A DNA stretch of 64,000 bases, from positions 10,784,501-10,848,500 of the forward strand of contig NC_135384.1 of the NCBI RefSeq assembly GCF_049243985.1, in the 5' to 3' direction. The translations under genes and the position numbers were made by a program. Of this stretch, positions 43,801 through 53,677 are shown piece by piece (the first letter of the stretch is position 1; each line of letters opens with the position of its first letter). The stretch comes from Paroedura picta (taxonomy: Eukaryota; Chordata; Lepidosauria; Squamata; Gekkonidae). The notes under the pieces were generated by a model. The model ran no database searches. It worked only from the letters and a program-made list of their open reading frames with translations, and was not told the origin of the DNA.

Positions 43801-45926
43801 CAAAAACTTCCTGCCACGGTTGATATGGAACATGAACTGGGATGTCCATGGCTATTGTGGGGGGTGATGTTTGATGGCTTCAGACGGCTCTCTTTAACTG
43901 AAGTGGACAAGTTGCTGGGATCAGTGAGAGTCAGGAATTTGGAGGTGATCTTTGATACTTCCTTATCTATAGAGGCTCAGATCATGATGGTAGCCCAATT
44001 AACATTTGCTATCTGCACCAAGCTAGGCTACTAGCACCCTACCTGTCCCCAGAACACCTGGCCCCAGTGATCCATACAATGAAATAGAGTTTTGTAACTC
44101 ACTCTACATGGGCCTTCCCTTGTCTCTGACACAGAAATTGTCGTTGGTGTATAAAGTGACTAGGGTTGGGTGCTTCGGCGTCCAAAATGGCTGTTCACAC
44201 ATGAAGCAGCCAGCACCGTGGGGGGGAAGGGGTGGCATGGGTACTGACATGCCAGTCTGGTGCAAACGGCTGCTTCTGACACCGAAGCATCCAACCCGAA
44301 AAGTGACTACTAGGGTCCTCATAAGCTGCCTATATTGGAGCTGCCTATATTGAGGCAGCTGCATTGGTTACCAATTGGCTTCTGGATCAGGTTCAAGGTT
44401 TTGGTTCTTATTTTCAAAGCCATCGGCAGCCTGGGTCCCACTTATCTGAGGGACTGTTTGTTTCCTTATGCCCCTTGCACCCCTTGCTCTGTGGGTATGA
44501 ATTTGCTGGCTGTCACCAGCCCCAGGGAGGAATGCCTGGCTTCAACTAGGGAAAGAGCCTTTGCAGTCCTGGCCCTGTCCTGGTGGAATGAGCTCCCAGA
44601 AGAGCTGAGGGCCCTGATAGATCAGGATTCTTCAGGGCCTGCTAGATGGAGTTCTTCTGCCAGGTGTTTGGTTGAGGCAAGGCTAGAAAGGTTGGGTCTC
44701 TCCCTGCATAGACCCATAGGCTGGACATCACCAGTAGATACCTCCCAGGTGATAGTGACTGTTGTGGTAGGGTATGGGTGAATAGAAAAGGGGACTATTT
44801 TTGCCACCAATATTGGTTTTGTATGTATTGGGTTTTGAATGTATTGGGTTTTGATGAGGGTTTTTAGGTTTTATTGTAAACAGCCATGAGCCAGCTGGGC
44901 CTGGGAATGGTGATCAACAAATGCAAATATAAATAAATAAACAAACAAACAGATAAACAAATCTCCCATGGAACTGGAATAAAGGCTTGGAATATTTCAA
45001 CAACATATCTCCTTGTCTCCCCAGATATGAATGCTTGCATTAAATGTCCACAAGATCAGTATTCCAACAAACACCAAAATCAATGTCTTCCCAAGGATAT
45101 AAGCTTCCTCTCATTCAAAGAACCTTTAGGAATCATCTTGACTCTGCTGGCTATTTCTTTCTCTCTAATCACAGCTATGGTGTTCGGAATCTTTTGGAAG
45201 CACCAGGACACTCCCATCATCAAAGCCAACAACCAAAACCTCACCTACCTTCTCCTCATCTCCCTCCTGCTTTGCTTCCTCTGCTCCTTGCTCTTCATTG
45301 GACAGCCTGGAAAAGTCACTTGCCTTCTCCGGCAAACTACTTTTGGCATTGTCTTCTCTGTGGCCATCTCCAGTGTGCTGGCCAAAACCATCACAGTGGT
45401 TGTGGCCTTCATAGCTACAAAGCCAGGATCCAGGATGAGGAAATGGGTGGGGAAAAGACTAGCCTATTCAATTGTTCTTTCTGGAACCTTTATTCAAGCA
45501 GGACTTTGTGGTCTTTGGTTAAGCACTTCCCCTCCATTTCAAGATAAAGACATGCACTCACTGCCAGGGAAAATCATACTGGAATGCAATGAAGGATCAA
45601 CTGACATGTTTTACTCTATCCTGGGTTACATGGGGGGGTTGGCCATTGTCAGCTTCATGGTGGCTTTCCTAGCCAGGAAGTTGCCCGACAGTTTCAATGA
45701 AGCCAAATTTATCACTTTCAGCATGTTGGTGTTTTGTAGCGTTTGGGTGTCTTTTGTTCCAACTTACTTAAGCACGAAAGGGAAATCCATGGTAGCTGTG
45801 GAGATCTTCTCCATCTTAGCCTCCAGCGCTGGCTTATTGTTTTGTATTTTTTCCCCAAAATGCTACATCATTGTTCTAAGGCCAGAACTGAACAACAGAG
45901 AACACATGATCAGGATGAAAAATTAA
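37839..45926 (+). CDS. V2R-D, vomeronasal type-2 receptor, intact six-exon gene (868 codons)
   Basis: Exons: 37839-38059, 39906-40197, 40340-41176, 42019-42246, 43337-43463, 45025-45926 (stop TAA). It is the sister copy of V2R-C. The protein parts of exon 2 look identical, whereas exons 3-4 differ at roughly a dozen residues (for example [15 protein letters not shown] against [15 protein letters not shown], and FHKNGEMK against FRENGELK). Exon 3 has a six-base tandem insertion (ATCTCC) giving ISISRSKHR. The domain order is signal peptide, Venus-flytrap, [11 protein letters not shown] hinge, MNACIKCP, and seven helices ending [18 protein letters not shown]. The G run in exon 6 is seven long and in frame, unlike V2R-C. 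Intron 3 has gained a MITE. Introns 4 and 5 carry shortened CR1 and L2 copies. Confidence 0.93.
38368..38576 (-). mobile_element. 5S-rRNA-derived SINE in V2R-D intron 1
   Basis: Counterpart of the copy at 27893-28105, in the same orientation and place. Only a few substitutions separate the two copies, which gives a direct measure of duplication age. Confidence 0.7.
41611..41932. mobile_element. 322-bp Harbinger-like MITE in V2R-D intron 3
   Basis: Terminal inverted repeats: GGCCTATTACGCACGG on the left, and on the right the complement of CCGTGCATAATGGGCC (reads GGCCCATTATGCACGG). The V2R-C intron has no insert here, so the empty site is visible. The likely 3-bp target duplication is CCT/TCT against TCT. 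GGCC ends and a 3-bp target duplication fit PIF/Harbinger-type MITEs of reptiles. There is no transposase. The insertion postdates the C/D duplication unless V2R-C lost it cleanly. Confidence 0.88.
42724..43005 (-). mobile_element. CR1 LINE 3' end in V2R-D intron 4, shortened
   Basis: Same insertion as in V2R-C (31916-32430), but the part corresponding to about 32153-32375 is gone: GGAAATTCTTC passes straight into ACCATCTTTGTTGCCC. The flanks are otherwise collinear. Confidence 0.8.
43715..44972 (+). mobile_element. L2-like LINE in V2R-D intron 5, internally deleted
   Basis: Counterpart of 33125-35205. The join GGATCAGTGAGAGTCAGGAA shows a loss equivalent to about 33328-34202 of V2R-C, which removed the reverse transcriptase core including YVDD. 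The C-terminal part ([15 protein letters not shown]) and the AAATAAATAAAC tail remain. Confidence 0.8.
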
Positions 45927-45994
45927 AAGAATATTCCAATTAGATGAGTAATTTATTTTTATTAGTTCTTTGAACTGACAGAAAACTAAAATTA

Positions 45995-47010
45995 TGAGTA
46001 GGTCTATGTGAGAGAGAAAGTTCTCCAGGTCTCATAGTGTCTCTAATTCAATCAGTGAGGAACTGATGGAATAAAATAACATTATTAATAATATTTGAAC
46101 TGCTTGGCCCTTATTGGTAGAATGCAATCTGTGCTGATTGGCCCTTGTTGGCAGAGTGCAGAGTATGATACGATAACAAAGGCCAAAGGCCATAACAAAG
46201 CTCAATTAAAACAATATGGTACAAATACGAATAAAACAATATTTCTCCAATATTGCGTACATAAAATTGTAAACATGGGCTACTGAGTTACAATAAGAGG
46301 GATAAAATGGTGCATCAAGGTGGAGGCTCCTGTAAAAATGCTTTGGCTCGGATCTTCCTGGCAGCCAGAGCAAAAAGTGCCAGCCTATATGAGATATAGG
46401 GGTTGACATCAGATAACAGATAGGTGACTTTGCTAAAATCAGAGATAGGGTGTGAGTTTGGTATTAACTTGGCAAGAAATTTGCCCCTAAGTTCAGAGTA
46501 CAGGGGACAAGCCAAAACATACTGGGGCAAGTCCTCCACAGATGGATTTCCACATATACACAGACATATACACAGCTGTGGGTATTCGGAGATATAGCCC
46601 AGAATGTCGTGGTTAGAGAGCCTTTTAGGATAGTTCGATGGGGATATTGAACTGAAAAGCTGGGGCTTCTGTCAAGAGGTAGCTGAGAACAAGTTAGGCC
46701 AACCCAGATGGGAAGGCTGGACACTTGCTGAGCCAGGTGGCCTATGTGCACAGAGGAGATCTGTGCCTTTCTCTGGCACATTAGGTGGGAACACTTCCCG
46801 TGAGGTTGGCTTATCACCAAAAATTGGGTGACCAGTGCTCCCAGAGCTGGAGGCAGGGGGTATGCTGGTAATGCTGAAGGCAAAGCAGTGCGGTTAAAAC
46901 TGTGGGTTCAGGCTTTTCTAATCTGTGCCTGTTTTGTTGCCAACTATGTGTGTTGTGAAATAAAGCTCTTAATGCCATCTAAGTCTCCGCATCTTCCTTC
47001 CCAGTACAGC
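45995..47010 (-). mobile_element. LINE ORF2 3' remnant replacing part of the V2R-D 3' flank
   Basis: The flank homologous to those of V2R-B and V2R-C breaks at about 45995 and resumes at about 47011 with GGATGGTTCACATG. The insert's minus-strand frames encode YVLACPLYSELRGKFLAKL and YRLALFALAARKIRAKAF. These recall the C-terminal Cys/His region and tail of non-LTR retrotransposon ORF2 proteins. The clade was not assigned. About 0.9 kb of the original flank is missing, so insertion was combined with deletion. Confidence 0.6.
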
Positions 47011-47191
47011 AGGATGGTTCACATGTTTTGATATTGGTCATCCAAGGTCATTTACTTTGAATAGGTCACCACCATTCACCTCAAGCACGGTGCGTGCCAT
47101 CATGACAAGTGAGCTGCCTATAAAGGTAATTCTCAAATATAAAATAAACGCTAGGCTAACAGGCAATTTTCATTACAACTTTCGTACTTGT

Positions 47192-47353
47192 TTAATTAAA
47201 TGGTCCTGCTGTGAAACTGCCAGCTGAACCTCTGGTCACTTCAATTACCATCTAACTAGGAGGGAGCATCATAGTCCAAATTACTGGTTTGCAGCTACCT
47301 AATAGATTTCCAGAGAACAAAACAAATGACAGCCTCTGAATGATGCTATAAAA
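47192..47353 (+). promoter_or_regulatory. Candidate V2R-E promoter: TTAATTAA site and TATA box
   Basis: TTAATTAA (47192-47199) and TATAAAA (47347-47353) lie 308 bp before the ATG, with the same intervening block (CCAGCTGAACCTCTGG, GAGGGAGCATCATAGTCC) as in V2R-C and -D. V2R-E is clearly older than the C/D split, so the block has been kept longer than neutral DNA nearby. Confidence 0.5.
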
Positions 47354-47654
47354 AACTCCAGCACTGAAAACCATTGCATGTAGTACTGAACGCTCATCTG
47401 CTATTTCATGCTTCCCACTTTATATTTTTAATTGTATGTCCCTATTCTTTCATTTGCACACATACAAAAATCACGACATTCAATAAAGATGACTGGGATC
47501 CCTTTCTTTTCCACCTTAATCTGCAACTTCCCAGTGATTCCAAAAGACTTTTAGTCAAAGGACTATTATCTGTAACAAAACTAGGGCTAGACACACAGAG
47601 TGATATACTTTGACATGGTAATCGGCACAAGGTAAGAAAGGTTTCCCCATCAGA

Positions 47655-50600
47655 ATGGTGCTGATACTGCTGCTGCTTCTCATTCTGCTGCCTCGTGATG
47701 TATTCGAGAAACTTGCCATTAACTGCACTGCAGAAGACGACCCTCTGCCTACTCCACATGCATTTTACCAACCAGGTGACCTTCTTATTGGTGGGATCGT
47801 CTCTCAGGTCTTCGACTTCCACAACACTCCCAATTTCACACTTCAACCTGCACAGATGTTATTTAATGCACCCATGTAAGGAATCCTTTGAAACTCTTTG
47901 CGTTATCTTTTGGTTATGAATGTCCCAGGACTACATCTGGTGTGTTAGGAGGTACAAGATCTTCAGTGTCTGAGGTGATCACAGTCTAAACTTGGAAATA
48001 ATAGGGGGGAAACAAATTGTGAGAAAGATATTTAGGTGGATATAACAGAGGTGGAATGTACTTTGACTTTATTTTGGTGATTTAAGGGAATCGAGGTTTA
48101 TGGGGAAATGTTCGTGGAAAATGTTCATGTCTGCTGTGGGGAAAGCAACTGTAAGCCACTTTGTGCCTCCTTCGGGGAGAGAAAAGTGGCATATAAGAAC
48201 CAACTCTTCTTATTTTCTTCTGAACTGTCAGTTTATAAACTACGAACCAGTCCACATTTATGCTGCATGTCGGCTCATAAACCGGTTCATACCCATCCCT
48301 AAAAGTGAGTGCTTCATACTGCGTATGTATGGAGCATTTTTTTGGGGGGGGTGATTGTTGGCCCCTCAGGAATATAATATTGGGGTCAGCCCACTGTCTT
48401 CCTTAGTTGGAATAGAAATTTTGCTTAGTACAATATACTGTCATTTGGTATTTTAATGAAAGCAATATTTTTCAAAGGATGCCATTAAGTGGGCAAGCTC
48501 TTCCACTGTGATTCACCACAAAGGCGAAATTGAGAGCCAGCGTGGCATAGTGACAGATTCTGAACTGGAGAACTGGGTTTGATTCCCCACTCCTCCACAT
48601 GCTTCCAGCTTGGGTTCTCAACAAACAATTCTGTTAGAGCTCTCTAAATCTTACCTACCTTAAAGGGTGTCTGCTGTGAAGAGAGGAAAGATGTTCGTAG
48701 GCCATTTAGGGTCAACTTTGGGTAGTTAAAAGGAGGATATTAAAAAACTTCGTTCCTCTCTTATTCTTCTACATCTTCTAAATCAGTCTCCATGCCTAGA
48801 ACTTGCCTTGGGAAGTAAAAAACAGGGCCAAGGTGAGCCTCCATGACATGATTCTAAATTGGTCATAAGGGGGCTTTGTATGGCAGATCTTCTGCTCAAA
48901 TGTTTATTGGGTCAAGATCCTCGGAATCTCATTGCAGGTCGGTGCCAAAGAACTACCAGCATAACTTGGCCTTGGCCTTTGCAATAACAGAGATCAATGA
49001 CCATCCCAGCCTCTTAACAAACATCACTTTGGGCTTCCACATCCTCAACAGCTACTATGTGCCAAGGATGACCTACAAGGCCACCCTCAGCTTGCTTTCC
49101 ACTCAGTGGAAGTTTGTACCCAATTTCAAGTGTGATACACAAAACAAACTCCTGGCAATCATTGGAGGACTCACAGCTGATATTTCAATCAACACAGCCA
49201 GGATCATTTCCATCTACAAGATGCCACAGGTAAGTACTTACCAGAGGCTTATGTGAATGCCTTGAGTAACAATATGTCAATAGCCCGAGTAACTTTTGAG
49301 CAAATGACTTTCAAAAGGGATGTCACGTTGAGTCACAATCCTTTAGAAAAATGCAATCTCATTTCCTTCAGCTCACATATGGAATATTTTCACAAGAGGA
49401 TGGCGAGAAGATCTTTTTCCCATATCTGTATCAGATGGTCCCAAACGAAGCCTCTCAGTTCATGGGAGTTGTCCGCTTACTTCAGCATTTTGGATGGACG
49501 TGGATTGGGCTTGGAGCTATAGATGATGATGATGGGGACAGATTTTTAGGAACCATGACACCATTGCTTACTCAGAATGGCATCTGTTCTGCCTTCACGT
49601 TAAGGCTACCGAAAATAACTTATTGGCAGGAAGCTATAGACTTGCTTTCACAGCAAGGAAATGTTTACACCGTTCACAATAAGACAACTGCTAATGTATA
49701 TTTTGTGTATGCTGTACCTGCATTTGTGTTCGCTTTGAGACTGTTGTTGTTTATAGCCCCCTTTGTGTCACTGCCACCTGTGCATAAAGTGTGGGTTCTG
49801 ACATGCCAGTGGGATTTTGCCTCCGTTTCCTTTGAAAAGAACTGGGATATAGAAAGTTTCCATGGAGCCATATCCTTCACAGTGCACTCCAATCAGCCCC
49901 CTGGATTCCAGCAATTCCTTCAGGACATTAGTCCTACCAGAGCAGAAGGAGATGGTTTTATGAAGAACTTCTGGGAGCAGGCATTCAGTTGTTCATTGAA
50001 AAATGCAGATGTTCTTGGGGACAGCAACAAAATCTGTACTGGTGAAGAGAAGCTGGATAACATTCCGATGATTTTGTTTGAATCGAGCATGATGGGCCAC
50101 AGTTACAATGTCTACAATGCTGTCCATGCTGTGGCACATGCCTTACATGGCATCTCCAGATCTAAGCACAGATGGCTTATAAAAGGCCAAAATGTGGAAC
50201 CATGGCAGGTAGTTGCTCCTTAATGACACAGCACAATTATTAATATGGGCTGTCACAGATACAGTAAATAGAAGTTAACCTATCAGTAACCATTAATGCA
50301 TTCCACAGAATCTGTAGTCATTCAGTTTTGTACAGGCTGAATAATTCCTTCACACAGACACAATACCTTTATTGGTATAAAGCAGTTTAGTAAGATAAGC
50401 ATAGATAGTCAAAATACATCAGTCAGTTTGAATTTAAAAACTGAAGAAAGAAATTCAGCCATAATAAAAGTAATATCTGCATCCTTATCAGTCAAAAAAA
50501 ATGGCAGATCAGGTCTTTTGAATGATTTTTCCATTTGGGTATAAGAGTATTTGCTGGGCAATAAACAAGGGACAATCTAGTAAGATATGTTGAATAGTGT

Positions 50601-53600
50601 CAGGATAATTTGATTCACAAGGGCATAGTCTGTTTTCAAAAGGAGCCCTGACAATTCCCCCTTGTAATACATTGGATGGAAAGGTGTTGAGAATTTCTTC
50701 ACAGATGTGTATCTGCTCCTACATCTTTAATGACAATGAAATCAAGTAGTTGTTGGAAAACATAACACAATATCAAAGTATTACCAAAGTAATGTAGGCT
50801 TCATTTAGCAAGGACATTGAAAACGTTTCAGCGCTATCCTGAGGCCCATTGAAATCCATCAAATTAGAAAGCTGTCACTCTGAAATAGTCTACAGTGTGG
50901 ATCACCATTTAATTGTCCTTTTGCTTTTTCCTCCATATGTCAACTAGATCCATCACTTTCTGAAGAGTATGATGTTCAACAACAGTGCTGGAGATATTCT
51001 GTCTTTTCATGAAAATGGAGAAATGAAAACTGGATTTGATGTGACAAACTGGGTAATGTTCACTAACGGCTCTTTTGCTAGAGTCATAGTGGGAAGACTG
51101 GATCCCTGGGCACTGCCAGGGGAAGAATTAACACTTAGAGAAGATCAAATTGTGTGGCATAAAAGCTTTACCCAGGTGAGACATAGAAGCAGAGACTGAA
51201 CTCTATAAAAGAATGGGGAGTAGGAATCTATTTAGGCTTCTGCCTGTCTTTTTGGTGATTCAAAGGATACAGTAGACTTTGGATCCCATGCCAGACCAGG
51301 AGAGCTCTTGCAACAGCACATAGCCTGCCAATCTGATATTCCTCAGGCATATTATCTCAGTACTCCTCTCCATTATCTTCCCTGAATAGGGGCAACCTGT
51401 TTCTGCTTGCAATGAAAACTGTCATCCTGGCTCCAGCAGGAAAAAGAGGGAAGGAAAGAAATTTTGCTGCTATGATTGTGATCCATGTCCAGAAGGAATG
51501 ATCTCTGAGCAGATGGGTAAGAAAACTTACCTGAGAATAAGCCCCATTAAGTAATATGAGAGTTAGTAAATCTGGTGTTTATACCCTACCTTTCTTCTCA
51601 ATGCCTTACAACCATCTCCCTTTCATCATTCATTCTTCACAACAAGCTTGAGTGGTAAATTAGGCTGAGATTGAGTGACTAGCCCAAGAACAGCCAACTA
51701 GCTTCCATAGCAGAGTAAGTATTCAACTTATGTCTTACAAATTCTGTAAAGGCTTAAGGGGGTGGCAGGTTTTAGTGGATGAGCGATAGTGGATGAGTGT
51801 CCTGCATAGTGCAGGGGGTTGGACTAGATGACCCATGAGGTCCTTTCCAACTCTATTATTCTATGGTTCTATGAAATCATAGTCCACCATCCTAATGTTC
51901 AAACTCAGACTTTCTCACCTGGAGTTCTGTGAATCCCTGGGGATTTCTGATGGCCCTGGAAGGGTTTCCGAATGGATGAGTTAATTATTTTTTATATCTC
52001 TTTAAAATTTGTTAAGCATTTACTGGGTGATATGACCATATATGACCCAATGGCCAATGATGGACATGAGGGAGCCCCCTTGGTGGGCATGTACACAGCT
52101 AAGTATCCCAACTATATTCTGCATGATCACACCATTTCTGGGGTTTATCAAAGCCTGAAGAATGTTTCAGGGGTTTCTCAATGGTAAGAAAGTTGAGAAA
52201 CGCTGTTCTAACCACTACACCATGCTCTGAGACGTTCAACAAATTGTATACATTGATGGTTTACATAATCTGCTATTTGCAGAATCTAAAGACATCTTCC
52301 TTTTCTCATCTCTTTGGCATTCTTATCAGAACTGTCCTAAGGACCCCAGAATAGACATGACTAGGATTCTGTGTAGACCTCCTTAGGCTTGCTCATTAAG
52401 ATTATCAAATAAAATAAAGGTGGAGAAATAATACTGTCAAGAAACTATAAGAAAACAAACAAATGTGTCTTCCAAGCCTATTGACTTCAATGGACTTGTT
52501 TAGGCTTGAACATTGGTTGCAATTATTAATGTTAATGGTTACTTGAATTTTATAAATGGCTTTCAGTTTATAGTATTTCATTAAAAACCTAGAGGATTTT
52601 ATTTGCCTTTTTTCCCTTTTTGTTTTCTTTCTTGCTTATCTGCATTTATTTTCTGATTATTACCTTGACCCGATTGACCTGGTCAACTTTTTTGCTATTT
52701 CTTATATCAGTCTTGCCTTGAACATGTTCTCTGGAGAGGCATTACAGATATATTCTAAATAAATTATTTCCCCAGATATGGATGTCTGCATTAAATGTCC
52801 ACAGGATCACTATCCCAACAAGTACCGAAGCCAATGCATATCCAAAGACATAAGCTTCCTATCCTTCAAAGAACCGCTAGGGATCATCTTAGCTGCATTG
52901 GCTATTCTCTTCTCTTTGATCACCATTTTTGTTCTTGGAACCTTCATGAAACATAAGGACACTCCCATTGTCAAAGCCAGCAACCGAGCCCTCACCTACC
53001 TTCTCCTCATCTCCCTCCTGTTTTGCTTCCTCTGTTCCTTGCTCTTCATTGGACAACCTAGAAAAGTGACCTGCCTTCTCCAGCAATCTATGTTTGGCAT
53101 CATCTTCTCTGTGTCTCTTTCTAGTGTACTGGCTAAAACCATTAATGTGGTTCTGGCCTTCATGGCCACAAAACCAGGATCTAGGTTGAGGAAATTGGTA
53201 GGGTATAGGCTATCAAATGCAATTATTCTTGCTTGCTCTTTTATTCAAGCAGGAATTTGCAGTCTTTGGCTGAGTACTTCACCTCCATTTCAAGATACGG
53301 ACATGCACTCGCTGCCAGGGACAATCATACTCAAATGCAATGAGGGTTCAACTGCCATGTTTTACTCTGTCCTAGGTTATATGGGCTTTCTGGCCATTAT
53401 CAGCTTCACCGTGGCTTTCCTAGCCAGGAAGTTGCCTGATAGTTTCAATGAAGCCAAATTTATCACTTTCAGCATGCTGGTCTTTTGCAGTATTTGGTTC
53501 TGCTTTATTCCAACCTATCTGAGCACTAAAGGGAAATCCATGGTGGCTGTGGAGATCTTCTCCATCTTAACTTCGAGTGCTGGTTTACTGAGCTGTATAT

Positions 53601-53677
53601 TTTTCCCCAAGTGCTATATCATTGTGCTTCGGCCAGAGATGAACCACAGGGACCTGCTAATAAGACGAAAAAAATAA
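47655..53677 (+). CDS. V2R-E, vomeronasal type-2 receptor, intact six-exon gene (868 codons)
   Basis: Exons: 47655-47875, 48938-49229, 49372-50208, 50948-51175, 51390-51516, 52776-53677 (stop TAA). It starts [16 protein letters not shown]. The Venus-flytrap domain in exons 2-3 is close to V2R-C/D ([31 protein letters not shown]). Exons 4-5 and the intron between them are closer to V2R-B ([11 protein letters not shown] upstream; [11 protein letters not shown]). The 7TM exon is divergent from B, C and [39 protein letters not shown] and [18 protein letters not shown]. The gene is therefore a mosaic. Intron 1 holds two SINE fragments, intron 3 a LINE fragment and intron 5 a CR1 tail. All frames are open. 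Convergent with V2R-F downstream. Confidence 0.93.
48105..48215 (+). mobile_element. SINE 3' tail in V2R-E intron 1
   Basis: GCAACTGTAAGCCACTTTG, GGGGAGAGAAAAGTGGCAT and ATAAGAACCAACTCTTCTT match the tail of the tRNA-derived SINE at 12591-12862. The head is absent. Confidence 0.75.
48531..48770 (+). mobile_element. tRNA-derived SINE, diverged, in V2R-E intron 1
   Basis: GAGAGCCAGCGTGGCATAGTG, GAACTGGGTTTGATTCCCC (B-box-like) and a decayed body (AGGGTGTCTGCTGTG, GTAGGCCATTTAGGG) follow the order of the SINE at 12591-12862, with many changes and an irregular tail. An old copy. Confidence 0.65.
50355..50690 (-). mobile_element. LINE-like fragment in V2R-E intron 3
   Basis: ACACAATACCTTTATTGG opens the segment, and the minus strand has decayed protein-like stretches with a layout similar to the fragments at 17836-18420. 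It is absent from the equivalent introns of V2R-C and -D. The clade was not assigned. Confidence 0.45.
51765..51875 (+). mobile_element. CR1 LINE 3' terminus in V2R-E intron 5
   Basis: GGCAGGTTTTAGTGGATGAG, GCAGGGGGTTGGACTAGATG and CCTTTCCAACTCTATTATTC, ending TATGGTTCTATG, are the sense CR1 tail. It is the mirror of the inverse copies elsewhere in the window. Confidence 0.8.

Larger units (their letters stand above)
35264..45024 (+). repeat. Tandem segmental duplication, copy 2
   Basis: This is the second copy of the unit whose first copy starts at 24797. It is about 700 bp shorter overall. It lost about 222 bp of the intron 4 CR1 and about 875 bp of the intron 5 L2, and gained a 322-bp MITE in intron 3. 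The third exon 6 (V2R-D, from 45025) begins another repeat of the series, whose 3' flank is interrupted at about 45995. Confidence 0.85.

Noticed and set aside
46464-46883. 139-codon minus-strand frame
   Set aside because: It overlaps a shorter frame with retrotransposon-like C-terminal motifs and is best explained as part of a decayed LINE.
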